14,030 nt of DNA. It comes from an uncultured Eubacteriales bacterium. Lineage in GTDB: Bacteria; Bacillota; Clostridia; Saccharofermentanales; Fastidiosipilaceae. The notes under the pieces are model-generated. The model saw only the letters and a program-made list of their open reading frames with translations, had not been told where the DNA came from and searched no databases. Each line of letters opens with the position of its first letter. Within the stretch, counting starts at the first letter, position 1. Made by a program: the position numbers and the translations under genes. The stretch lies in the NCBI GenBank assembly GCA_902373515.1, contig CABKML010000030.1, positions 1 to 14,030 on the forward strand, read 5' to 3'. This document shows positions 6,433-14,027 of the stretch, piece by piece.

Positions 6433-7950
6433 TTACAGCTTCAATAATTGCGGTCCTTGTGGTGTATCTTTGACAGTATAACCCATACTCTGCAATTGGT
6501 TTCTGATTTCATCTGCCAATGCATAATTTTTCGTCTTACGGGCTTCCTGGCGTTGCTCCAACAATGTCAAAGCTTCTGCCGGCAACTCATCTTTAATTTC
6601 CTTAGCGGAAATACCTAAAATTTTCTCATAAAACAATATTGTCGCAATAACCTCAGCCAATAATTTGTAATCAACTTTTGTTACATTGTCCAAGTAAAGG
6701 TTGCAATAATACATCAAATTAAATATTTCCGACATAGCCAAAGCCGTATTCAAATCATCCGCCAAAGCTGTCATAAAAATTCTTTGGCTGTGAGCGATCG
6801 CCTGTTCCAATAATGCCGAGTCATAATGGACAGTTTTAAAATCAGGTTCTTCTTCCGGCGCTTCCCATGTAAGACTGTCAAGTTTCTGCAGTAAATCTGC
6901 TTCCGTCCAAAGCGCTACAGCTTCCTGCTGCTTAAAGCGGAACAGATAATCCTGTAAAGTTTCATCCACCCTTTGTAAAGACTTTTCTGCAGCCTGCATA
7001 ACTTCCAAACTGAAATTAATCGGACTGCGATAATGAGCCGAGAGCATAAAATAGCGAATAACACGATAATCAAATTTTTTAGCCAGTTCTCTTATTGTCC
7101 AAAAGTTACCCAACGATTTGCTCATCTTGACATTATCAACATTGATATAAGCATTATGCATCCAATAATTAGCCAAGGTTTTACCGGTATACGCATATGA
7201 TTGCGCCATCTCATTCTCATGATGCGGAAAAATCAGGTCCTGCCCGCCGCAATGAATATCAATCTGTTCACCTAAATGAGCATGAATCATAGCACTGCAT
7301 TCAATATGCCATCCCGGTCTTCCAGCTCCATACGGCGACGGCCAAGCCGGTTCACCCGGTTTTTGAAATTTCCAAATAGCAAAATCAAAGCTGTCCTCTT
7401 TATCACTTCCCGTGTCATGTACCAATTCTCTTTGGCCTTCGATCAATTCATCTAAATTATGACCGGATAAACGACCGTAATTCTTGAGTGCTCTGACTCT
7501 GAAATAGACACCTTCTTTACCTACATAGGCATAACCTTTATCTACCAAATCTTTAACCATTTTTACAATTTCGGGCATAGTTTCGGTAGCTCGCGGACAA
7601 ATATCAGCTTTTTCGACATTGAGCGCCTTACTGTCGATTTCATATTCTTTGATAAATCTTTCAGCGATGTCCAACATGCGGCAGTTTTCTGCAGCTGCTC
7701 TTTTTATCAATTTATCATCCACATCCGTAAAATTTTGCATGAAACACACATCAAAGCCGATGCTTTCCATATAATGGCGAAAAACATCAAAAGTTATCAT
7801 AGGTCGAGCGTTACCTATATGAATAAAATCATAAACAGTAGGCCCGCAAACATACATCTTAATTTTACCGGCTTTAAGCGGAACAAATTTTTCTTTTCTA
7901 TTATTCAGAGTATTATAGATACTAACCTTATTCTGCAAATCCTTTAACAT
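6433..7950 (-). CDS. cysS: Cysteinyl-tRNA synthetase
   Basis: Class I aminoacyl-tRNA synthetase that charges tRNA-Cys. The product is 505 residues, a little longer than the E. coli enzyme. The HIGN signature is at 44-47 and KMSKS at 275-279. The zinc site that recognises cysteine is complete: Cys35 (in YVCGPTVYD), Cys218 (in WHIECSAM), His243 and Glu247 (in FPHHENE). The C-terminal anticodon-binding part ends at LLEQRQEARKTKNYALADEIRNQL and beyond. AGGTGAGG four bases before the ATG is a strong ribosome binding site. It is first in the cysS-mrnC-rlmB cluster. There is no T-box leader; a 6S-like RNA ends only 32 bases upstream, and I see no promoter in that short gap, so transcription may come by readthrough of the 6S terminator or from inside the 6S gene. 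Confidence 0.98.
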   Translation of the reverse strand: MLKDLQNKVSIYNTLNNRKEKFVPLKAGKIKMYVCGPTVYDFIHIGNARPMITFDVFRHYMESIGFDVCFMQNFTDVDDKLIKRAAAENCRMLDIAERFIKEYEIDSKALNVEKADICPRATETMPEIVKMVKDLVDKGYAYVGKEGVYFRVRALKNYGRLSGHNLDELIEGQRELVHDTGSDKEDSFDFAIWKFQKPGEPAWPSPYGAGRPGWHIECSAMIHAHLGEQIDIHCGGQDLIFPHHENEMAQSYAYTGKTLANYWMHNAYINVDNVKMSKSLGNFWTIRELAKKFDYRVIRYFMLSAHYRSPINFSLEVMQAAEKSLQRVDETLQDYLFRFKQQEAVALWTEADLLQKLDSLTWEAPEEEPDFKTVHYDSALLEQAIAHSQRIFMTALADDLNTALAMSEIFNLMYYCNLYLDNVTKVDYKLLAEVIATILFYEKILGISAKEIKDELPAEALTLLEQRQEARKTKNYALADEIRNQLQSMGYTVKDTPQGPQLLKL

Positions 7951-7982
7951 GTGCCCTCACCTGCTTAACTTCCGCAATTATT

Positions 7983-7999
7983 AAAAAACCGAAGATCAT
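7983..7999 (-). terminator. 6S RNA closing stem acting as terminator
   Basis: ATGATCTTCGGT followed by TTTTTT on the - strand. The stem partner is the far 5' end of the same RNA (8149-8137), because the local alternative (AAGA/TCTT around three bases) is very weak. It lies 32 bases ahead of the cysS start codon. Confidence 0.65.
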
Positions 8000-8149
8000 C
8001 TTTTGACACCTTGCTGTTAAAACAAGGTGGGTGTTCTACGATGGTCTTAAGTCTTCCCGCTAAATCAAATCAGCACGGGCTTGACCGTATTCCATGCCGA
8101 CGCGAACTCCCTTTTTAGTCGTGTAGGTACAAAATAATGATTCTTCGGT
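7983..8149 (-). ncRNA. ssrS: 6S RNA
   Basis: A rod-like RNA of about 167 nt that sequesters the sigma-A RNA polymerase holoenzyme. On the - strand the predicted 5' end ACCGAAGAATCAT (8149-8137) pairs with ATGATCTTCGGT (7999-7988) over 12 base pairs with one bulged A, and six T follow directly, so the closing stem doubles as terminator. A central region, unpaired on the 5' side, faces GTAGAACACCCACCTTG on the 3' side, containing the small hairpin CACCTTG/CAAGGTG (8029-8007) that I recall from 6S RNAs. An apical arm is formed by TCGGCATGG and CCGTGCTGA. This layout (closing stem, central bubble, apical arm), the size and the promoter point to 6S. No SRP, tmRNA or T-box landmarks are present. 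I base this on recall of the family, not on a covariance search. Confidence 0.78.
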
Positions 8150-8155
8150 AAACCA

Positions 8156-8185
8156 AGTATAACATAAAGTGTCGGTTCTTGTCAG
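8156..8185 (-). promoter_or_regulatory. Promoter of 6S RNA
   Basis: CTGACA (8180-8185, five of six bases of the -35 consensus) and TATACT (8156-8161, five of six of the -10 consensus) on the - strand, 18 bases apart (17 if TTATAC is taken as -10). Initiation seven bases downstream falls at A8149, exactly the first base of the closing stem. The -35 element begins 15 bases after the galM stop codon. Confidence 0.75.
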
Positions 8186-8199
8186 TTTTTCAATAAGCC

Positions 8200-9300
8200 T
8201 CAAAGTTTCTGACGATATGTAAATAATGTCGTCGAATTATAAGTATCACCGGCCCGAAGTAAGGTAGACGGAAAATGATCGTACACGACATTATTAGGTA
8301 TTCCCTGTGTTTCAAAGCAAAATGCACAATGTTTACCATATTCCATTCCGTCACTTGTAACATCCGCATCCAAATAATTAGCCGTATATAACTGTGCCCC
8401 AACTTCAGTCGTAACAGCACTTAAAGAGACGTTATTAAAATTGGAAGCGAAAGTTGTCGGTTTACTGTAATATCTTGAAGAAGCAGAATCATAATTATGA
8501 TAATCCCGCGCCAAAATAAAGTTGTGATCATAACCGCCGATAGTAGTAGCTGCCAACTCCTTAATACCATCCGCCAAGGTTCTGCCATTTTGAAAATCTA
8601 AAATGCTATTTTCTTTAATACGCAATATTTCACCTGTACAAATTAAATTATCTGTCGGTGTATAAAAAGCAGACGGCATTTTTACCCGTGTCTGAAGCAA
8701 AGCTTCTTTGGGTGAAATATCATATTTTTGCAGAATACTTCTATCCCACAAACGGAAATAGCTGTGATTGGTAACATCAATATAGCAATCGCTCGAAGTT
8801 GTCAATTTATAATTAATCTTTAAAGTTTTCCCTTGAGAATTGGTTTGTAAGATATAAGAAACATATAAAATTCTATTTCCGGGATGCAAAACATGCTCAG
8901 GTGTAAACTCATGTTTCAAGATAATATAATCTTCTCCATGATCAAATAATTCAAAATCCAATTCACTGAAAGCAATATTGCTGCTGTGAAGCGTATCGGG
9001 CGACACATTTTGTTCCAATTGATAATCATTACCGGCAAGATGAATTTTACCGCTAGCGAATCTGTTAGGAATAGGTCCGATAACAGCTCCCATGTACGCA
9101 GGATCGGCCGCATAATGATTATAATCAGCATGATTGACAATCAGATTTAAGCGCTCATTTTCAGCTTCCGTACAAGGAACTTCCCATTTAAGCAAACGAG
9201 CACCGTAACTGGTAACAGTTATCTCCTGTTCTTCCGTACCGGCATTGTAGATACTGATGTTATGACCATCAGCTAATTTCACTTGGCTTTCTCTAAACAT
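8200..9300 (-). CDS. galM: Aldose 1-epimerase (galactose mutarotase)
   Basis: Interconverts the alpha and beta anomers of aldohexoses in the cytosol. The 366-residue product shows the family's active-site set: GPIPNRFASGKI with Asn79-Arg80, His105 in LHSSN, His179 in VTNHSYFRL (general acid) and Glu330 in FETQGIPN (general base). The C-terminus has the usual substrate-loop pattern LLRAGDTYNSTTLFTY. The frame can be extended six codons to a TTG at 9318, but nothing resembling a ribosome binding site precedes that TTG, whereas AAAGGA lies eight bases before the ATG at 9300. It follows comF by 47 bases on the same strand. The 6S RNA promoter begins right after its stop codon. There are no galK/galT neighbours, so its pathway partner is not visible here. 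Confidence 0.94.
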   Translation of the reverse strand: MFRESQVKLADGHNISIYNAGTEEQEITVTSYGARLLKWEVPCTEAENERLNLIVNHADYNHYAADPAYMGAVIGPIPNRFASGKIHLAGNDYQLEQNVSPDTLHSSNIAFSELDFELFDHGEDYIILKHEFTPEHVLHPGNRILYVSYILQTNSQGKTLKINYKLTTSSDCYIDVTNHSYFRLWDRSILQKYDISPKEALLQTRVKMPSAFYTPTDNLICTGEILRIKENSILDFQNGRTLADGIKELAATTIGGYDHNFILARDYHNYDSASSRYYSKPTTFASNFNNVSLSAVTTEVGAQLYTANYLDADVTSDGMEYGKHCAFCFETQGIPNNVVYDHFPSTLLRAGDTYNSTTLFTYRQKL

Positions 9301-9347
9301 ATAACTTTTCCTTTTCAAACTTAAAGATTAAATAAATTTTATTATAA

Positions 9348-10148
9348 CTAAATTTTGTTACCGATTTTACCGACAAAATGCAATTCCCGTGCAGATAAAT
9401 TACTTGCAAGAGCCAGGGCTAAAACGCCATAAGCACCGGCATCATACAAAGCTTTAACACCTGCGCTTAAGGAAGCACCGGTAGACAAAACATCGTCCAG
9501 CAACAAAATATTCTTTCCTTTAATAAGAACAGAATCATCGGCAACGAATGCAGACTTAATATTATTATATCTTTCCGAACGGCTTTGTAAACTGCTTTGT
9601 CTTTGCGTTTCACGTTGTCTTTTCAAGGTTGATAAACAAGGTATTTGCAAATATTCGGCACATGCTATTGCCAAAAGTTCGGCCTGATCATATGATCTTT
9701 CCAATTTTCGTGCAGGATGTAAAGGCAAAAAACTGACTGCATCTATGTGCAACATATCACTGCTTACAGGAGCTATATTGCCTGAGCTCAAAGCTTTTCT
9801 ATATCCTGCGCAAGTTAAAGCGGCAATAAATCCCCATAGCTTAGATAAATTTCTTTCCTGATAAAATTTATATTTTCTAATTAACGTCCGCACAATTCCC
9901 CTATAATATAGACAAACCAGACTGCTGAATTCAAAATTATCATCCGTTTCTATAAATCTCAAAACACTGTTTACTGTTAAACGCCACGGCAATATAGCAA
10001 AACATTCTGCACAAAACGGCCAATATAAAATCTCATCTTCTGTGTAGTCAATTTTTATCGGATGATTATTACAGATGTAACAAGCTTCATAACGATAATA
10101 GTCTTCCAAAGCTCGTAAAATATCTGTCAGTCCGCTAAATAAATTCAT
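9348..10148 (-). CDS. comF: ComF family protein, phosphoribosyltransferase-like
   Basis: Amidophosphoribosyltransferase-related protein of the ComF family, linked to DNA uptake in naturally transformable bacteria but also widespread outside them. The 266-residue product begins with a zinc-finger-like pair of CxxC motifs (Cys23/Cys26 and Cys46/Cys49), followed by YYRGIVRTLIRKYKF, a typical ComF stretch, then VSFLPLHPARKLERSYDQAELLA, and the PRPP-binding signature ILLLDDVLSTGASL with Asp218-Asp219. The start is fixed by GGAGGTGAGG just before the ATG. A weak -10-like TATGCT at 10172-10177 may be its promoter. It lies between metK and galM on the same strand. No other competence gene is in view; the Tad locus near by is not evidence for competence. 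Confidence 0.92.
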   Translation of the reverse strand: MNLFSGLTDILRALEDYYRYEACYICNNHPIKIDYTEDEILYWPFCAECFAILPWRLTVNSVLRFIETDDNFEFSSLVCLYYRGIVRTLIRKYKFYQERNLSKLWGFIAALTCAGYRKALSSGNIAPVSSDMLHIDAVSFLPLHPARKLERSYDQAELLAIACAEYLQIPCLSTLKRQRETQRQSSLQSRSERYNNIKSAFVADDSVLIKGKNILLLDDVLSTGASLSAGVKALYDAGAYGVLALALASNLSARELHFVGKIGNKI

Positions 10149-10235
10149 TCTACCTCACCTCCGTTGATCTCAGCATAACAAACTCAACGCGAAGCAACAG
10201 TAAAATTTTCGAACAAAAATTCCTCAAAAATTCAA

Positions 10236-10326
10236 AAGCCCCGATGCTGAAATGAACTGCACCTTCTGAATCGGTTCTTTTTTTATTTCTCCAAATTCAG
10301 GGACGCAGTTCAAAACATCAGGGCTT
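10236..10326 (-). repeat. 91-nt rod-like inverted repeat, probable metK terminator or small RNA
   Basis: Three nested stems span 91 bases. The outer stem AAGCCCTGATG/CATCGGGGCTT pairs over 11 positions (one G-T). The middle stem TGAACTGC/GCAGTTCA is perfect over eight and extends with wobbles. The inner stem CTGAAT/ATTCAG encloses an A-rich loop of about 18 bases. It starts 11 bases after the metK stop codon and is followed on the - strand by TTTTGAATTTTT, so termination of metK is the simplest reading. It is much longer than a usual terminator and nearly symmetric, so a structured small RNA or a miniature inverted-repeat element is also possible. Confidence 0.65.
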
Positions 10327-10337
10327 AAAAATACAAA

Positions 10338-11540
10338 TTACTTAGTTAAAGCTGCAATTAACTGTTCGGTTTTATCACATACTTCCCAAGGCAAAGAATT
10401 ATCCGTACGACCGAAATGGCCATAGCAGCTGGTTTGACTATAAATCGGACGACGTAAATTCAAACCGGAAATAATTCCGTCCGGAGTCAAATCGAACACT
10501 TTCCGAACTGCACAAGCCAATTCTTCATTGCTGTAATCGGATGTACCGAAAGTATCAATTGAAATTTCCAACGGCTCAGCCAACCCTATGGCATAAGCCA
10601 ATCTGACCTCGGCCCGCTTAGCTAACTTGGCTTTAACAATATTTTTAGCTACATATCTTGCGGCATAAGCGGCGGAACGATCAACTTTGGTAGGATCTTT
10701 ACCGCTGAAAGAACCGCCTCCGTGTGAAACTGCACCGCCATAGGTATCAACAATTATTTTTCTGCCCGTCAAACCTGAATCGCCCGCAGGTCCGCCGACA
10801 ACGAAACGACCTGAAGGATTTACGTAAATCTCAGTCTTATCATCCAATAAATTCGCAGGAACAATCGGTTTAATCAAATCTTTAATCAAAGATTTCCTAA
10901 TTGTAGGTAAATCCACATCCTCCGAATGTTGAGTTGAAACCACCACGCTTTGAATATGGACAGGTTTATTGTCGTTATATTCTACCGTTACTTGAGTCTT
11001 ACCGTCGGGCCGCAGCCATTCATAAACACCTTTATGCCTTAAATCGGCTAATTTTCGTGCCAACTTATGCGCCAACACAATAGGTAAAGGCATCAATTCC
11101 TCTGTCTCATCCGTTGCATAACCGAACATCATGCCCTGATCTCCGGCTCCTGTTAAATTACTTGTTTTCCTTTCAGATTGAGTACCGACAATTGAACTGT
11201 CTTTAATAGCATGACTGACACCGAAACTGATGTCCGGCGACTGCTCTTTAATTGCCGTAATAATGGCAACATTTTTAGCCTCAAATCCAAGGTCAGGATG
11301 ATTATAGCCTATTCTATCAATCACTTCTCTGGTAACTTGGTTGAAATCAACATAACAATCGGTTGTAATTTCGCCCAACAAAACTACCAAACCTGTACTT
11401 ACGCAAACTTCACAAGCTACACGTGCCTGATTATCATGCTCATATATTCTATCTAAGATAGCATCGGCAATTTGATCACAAACTTTATCAGGATGACCTT
11501 CGGTAACCGACTCTGAAGTAAGATAAACTCGTTCTCCCAT
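10338..11540 (-). CDS. metK: S-adenosylmethionine synthetase (methionine adenosyltransferase)
   Basis: Makes S-adenosylmethionine from ATP and methionine. The 400-residue product matches the family throughout: [11 protein letters not shown] with His16 and Asp18 near the N-terminus, [18 protein letters not shown] in the middle (the adenosine-binding signature) and [19 protein letters not shown] (the P-loop-like signature). The C-terminus ends in [13 protein letters not shown] and a short tail. The open frame runs 17 codons further upstream, but AAGGAGG eight bases before the ATG at 11540 and the family's usual N-terminus show that the shorter start is correct. It is transcribed divergently from the Tad locus. 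The 5' leader is only about 25-35 bases, so there is no room for a SAM riboswitch. Confidence 0.98.
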   Translation of the reverse strand: MGERVYLTSESVTEGHPDKVCDQIADAILDRIYEHDNQARVACEVCVSTGLVVLLGEITTDCYVDFNQVTREVIDRIGYNHPDLGFEAKNVAIITAIKEQSPDISFGVSHAIKDSSIVGTQSERKTSNLTGAGDQGMMFGYATDETEELMPLPIVLAHKLARKLADLRHKGVYEWLRPDGKTQVTVEYNDNKPVHIQSVVVSTQHSEDVDLPTIRKSLIKDLIKPIVPANLLDDKTEIYVNPSGRFVVGGPAGDSGLTGRKIIVDTYGGAVSHGGGSFSGKDPTKVDRSAAYAARYVAKNIVKAKLAKRAEVRLAYAIGLAEPLEISIDTFGTSDYSNEELACAVRKVFDLTPDGIISGLNLRRPIYSQTSCYGHFGRTDNSLPWEVCDKTEQLIAALTK

Positions 11541-11573
11541 TCCGTGTTCCTCCTTATTTTGTTTCAAACACTT

Positions 11574-11604
11574 ATTATAGCAAACAATCACTTATATTTT
11601 CCAA
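11574..11604 (-). promoter_or_regulatory. Promoter of metK with extended -10 element
   Basis: TGCTATAAT on the - strand gives a perfect -10 (11574-11579) with the TGn extension. The -35 is weak: TTGGAAAA at 11597-11604 offers TGGAAA 18 bases away or GGAAAA at 17. The strong extended -10 may compensate for it. Confidence 0.7.
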
Positions 11605-11609
11605 TTTCA

Positions 11610-11639
11610 CGAATTTTTGTCGAGTTTTGCGAATTTTTG
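11610..11639. repeat. Direct repeat CGAATTTTTG in the metK/Tad divergent region
   Basis: CGAATTTTTG occurs at 11610-11619 and again at 11630-11639, 20 bases start to start, or about two helical turns. The pair lies just upstream of the metK -35 element and ahead of the Tad-side genes. It could be a regulator binding site, but in AT-rich DNA chance is a fair alternative. Confidence 0.35.
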
Positions 11640-11673
11640 AATTAAAATTCCACTTTTCCCGACTGCAGAAAAG

Positions 11674-11679
11674 TATAAA
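11674..11679 (+). promoter_or_regulatory. Possible -10 element for the Tad-type locus
   Basis: TATAAA lies about 53 bases ahead of the ATG at 11732. No convincing -35 element sits at the proper distance (CACTTT at 17 bases), so the promoter would need an activator or lies elsewhere. Confidence 0.3.
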
Positions 11680-11731
11680 CTGAAAAACATCAAGCCGCTG
11701 CGAGCTGAAGCAATAAGTAAAGGAGAAAAAA

Positions 11732-12781
11732 ATGAAAACAATTTTTGCTATTTGGGGACTGTTTTCTGCAATTAAAGCAGTAAATAACACATATATACAA
11801 GAGTTAAAAACAGCTTTAGCTCGCTATTATAATTCATCTCAAATATTCGTTGTTACTTTGGACAAACTGCAAAATCAACTGCTGTGTTCCAAGTTCGATG
11901 AGATGTTTATATTCTATTGTCCTGAATATCTGACAATAGACGAAAAAAATTTTGTAGAGCAAAATTCCGAGCAATTAAAAGAGAAGCAATGCTTCTTAAT
12001 TCCCCTGCATGAAGTAAATAAATTTACTAAAATTAATCGTATAGAATTAGCTGAAATTGACGGATCAAATAAATCTCTTTTTTCACTTGATAATGAATCT
12101 TATCTGATTGATACCGACATTTTGGCTCAATCATCTGTTCTGCTCAAATATTCCTCTTTGGCGGAAATATGTGCAAGGGTCAATCGGTTAATAGAAAAAA
12201 TTGATCGTTGTGAATTCATATCTTTTATTAATTATCCTTACACTTCGGATTGCAATGCTTTTTTTCTGGAAATGTTGCATAGCTTTATACAAACTGCCTC
12301 CGCCTGCCTCTACATACCTTTAATTTCCGATTTTGAAGCACTGGATTTAGCAGCTATATCCGATATTTGCCCGCCTTATGAACCGAACGGCGAAAACATA
12401 TGGCTGTCCAACAGTTTTAATGATGTGGAAGACATCGATTTTAATCGATACATTAAATATAGTAAAGACGGTTTGCTCGGCGTTTTGCAATTAATAGATA
12501 AAGAGCACAGTATTTCCCGGATAAATCCCAATAATTGGGAAAATTTCTGGGACTCTTTGAAATTATTTATAAGCAAACAAAAACATATCCGCAAAATCAT
12601 TTGTCAACTTGACGTCCACAACGAAGCTGCCTGGGAAGCTACGTTAAAAGCCGGCAATCTTATATATACCTGTAAGCGTAACTTGGAATCATGCCCGGAA
12701 TTTCTAATACCGGAAAACTGGAAAAAATTTCTCACCCAAGAAACGCAAATTAAGTTCATACCTTCAAATGAACAAGTATGA
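11732..12781 (+). CDS. Hypothetical protein in CpaE/TadZ position, without recognisable P-loop
   Basis: I do not recognise the family with certainty. The 349-residue soluble protein has no signal peptide or membrane segment. It is followed eight bases later by the CpaF/TadA ATPase gene, where Tad loci usually carry the MinD-like protein CpaE/TadZ. The N-terminus MKTIFAIWG reads like the first strand of a MinD-type ATPase, and SSQIFVVTLD at about 35-44 resembles its second strand, but the expected GKTT P-loop after IWG is replaced by LFSAIKAVN. IRKIICQLDVHNEAAWEATLKAGNLIYTC near 286-314 resembles the Walker-B-like strand and following helix of the same fold. I infer a nucleotide-binding-dead CpaE/TadZ relative. 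AAAGGAG six to seven bases before the ATG sets the start. Its codon use is AT-rich, like cpaF and unlike the dehydrogenase at the left end. Confidence 0.6.
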   Translation: MKTIFAIWGLFSAIKAVNNTYIQELKTALARYYNSSQIFVVTLDKLQNQLLCSKFDEMFIFYCPEYLTIDEKNFVEQNSEQLKEKQCFLIPLHEVNKFTKINRIELAEIDGSNKSLFSLDNESYLIDTDILAQSSVLLKYSSLAEICARVNRLIEKIDRCEFISFINYPYTSDCNAFFLEMLHSFIQTASACLYIPLISDFEALDLAAISDICPPYEPNGENIWLSNSFNDVEDIDFNRYIKYSKDGLLGVLQLIDKEHSISRINPNNWENFWDSLKLFISKQKHIRKIICQLDVHNEAAWEATLKAGNLIYTCKRNLESCPEFLIPENWKKFLTQETQIKFIPSNEQV

Positions 12782-12789
12782 GGTGCAGT

Positions 12790-14025
12790 ATGAAATTATC
12801 TCTCAAAGAAAAATTACGCAAATATATTGATAAGCACAAAATGTTACCGCAACTAAAAGCAATACAAGTAAATAGAGATGAACGCGAAACAAATACTTTA
12901 GCGATAAAAAACGCCATTCGTTCCGCCTTATATCAAAATATTAAGCAAGTACATAATTTAAGCAATCAGGAATTATGGCAAAAAATAAATATTGAATCAC
13001 GTGTAATTATGCTGCAATACAATTTAACGCTTGCAGATCAAAGGCGAATAATTCAGGAGATATTTGATAAAATACGCGGCTATGACTTATTGCAACCGCT
13101 GATAAGCAATCCTCTAATCACCGAAATCATGGTCAACAGATATGACAGGATATTCTACGAACAGGGCGGCAAAATTTTTCATAGTCAAATCAAATTTGAA
13201 AATGAGCAGGCATACAGAGAACTCATTAATCACTGGTTTGCTAAAGCTAATCGTCCGCTAAACCACAGTTATCCCATAGCTGATTTACGTTTACCTGACG
13301 GCTCCAGAGCTCATGCTGTTATTCCTCCTGCCTCTCCTGACGGCCCGATATTGAATATTCGTAAATTCAGCAATGTAAAACCAGATCGTAATTTTTACAT
13401 TTCCCGGAAAGGTATTCCGGAAAAATATATGGAATTTTTAGAAAATGCGGTACGAGATAAAAAGAGTATTTTTATTTGCGGCGGTACAGGCAGCGGTAAA
13501 ACAACCTTACTCAATATTCTTTCCGCTTCTATTCCTACCGATGAACGGGTAATTACAATAGAGGACGCTTGTGAATTGCAGTTGCAAAATATCAGTAATC
13601 TGGTCCGACTGGAAGCTCAAAGAATTGATGCCGGCACAGTTACCCAAATTAATCTGAGTAATCTTATTAAAGCATCTTTGCGTATGCGACCCGATAGAAT
13701 TATCGTGGGTGAAGTAAGAGGAGAAGAAGCAGTCGACTTATTAAATGCTATGAATACCGGACATCCCGGAGCCTTATCAACAGGTCACAGCAACTCCTGC
13801 CTTGATATGCTGTATCGTCTCAGCAATTTGATCTTTGCCAACAGTAAAATCCCCTATGAAGCAATCCAGCGCAGTTTAGCTTCCGCCATAGATTACTTGG
13901 TGTTTATTAAAAGAGAAGCGGACGGACTTAGACATGTTGTGGAAATTGAAGAACTGACTGACTATAGCAACAATCAGTTTATCTTATCCCCCGTTTACTT
14001 ATTTTCGAACAATTCAGGAGAATAA
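12790..14025 (+). CDS. cpaF: CpaF/TadA family secretion ATPase
   Basis: Hexameric motor ATPase of the type II/IV secretion superfamily that powers Tad (Flp) pilus assembly or a related secretion system from the cytoplasmic face of the membrane. The product has 411 residues. The Walker A motif GTGSGKTT is at 232-239; the Walker B strand RIIVGEVRGEEA has Glu308; the His box HPGALSTGHSNS lies at 325-336, as in CpaF/VirB11 proteins. The N-terminal domain (about 60-200) contains the typical NPLITEIMVNRYDRIFYE and LRLPDGSRAHAVIPP stretches. A start at 12778 overlaps the preceding stop codon (ATGA), but GAGG six bases before the ATG at 12790 favours the shorter form. The absence of a C-terminal zinc motif separates it from PilB/GspE. 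The gene after it starts two bases past its stop codon. Confidence 0.93.
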   Translation: MKLSLKEKLRKYIDKHKMLPQLKAIQVNRDERETNTLAIKNAIRSALYQNIKQVHNLSNQELWQKINIESRVIMLQYNLTLADQRRIIQEIFDKIRGYDLLQPLISNPLITEIMVNRYDRIFYEQGGKIFHSQIKFENEQAYRELINHWFAKANRPLNHSYPIADLRLPDGSRAHAVIPPASPDGPILNIRKFSNVKPDRNFYISRKGIPEKYMEFLENAVRDKKSIFICGGTGSGKTTLLNILSASIPTDERVITIEDACELQLQNISNLVRLEAQRIDAGTVTQINLSNLIKASLRMRPDRIIVGEVRGEEAVDLLNAMNTGHPGALSTGHSNSCLDMLYRLSNLIFANSKIPYEAIQRSLASAIDYLVFIKREADGLRHVVEIEELTDYSNNQFILSPVYLFSNNSGE

Positions 14026-14027
14026 CT

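Noticed and set aside
7951..8199. T-box leader for cysS
   Set aside because: No T-box AGGGTGGNACCGCG-type sequence is present, and the 5' end pairs with the 3' terminator strand, which fits 6S RNA and not a T-box.
10205..10225. LexA-type box (CGAAC, four bases, ATTCC) ahead of comF
   Set aside because: Only one half-site matches; the other deviates from GTTCG, and the region is AT-rich, so chance is likely.
10236..10326. SRP RNA or second 6S RNA
   Set aside because: The conserved SRP apical sequence (GGAAGCAGCC-type) is absent, and there is no open central bubble like that of 6S RNA.
11575..11790. - strand 71-codon frame in the metK/Tad intergenic region
   Set aside because: It runs across the metK promoter and has no ribosome binding site and a composition typical of AT-rich noise.
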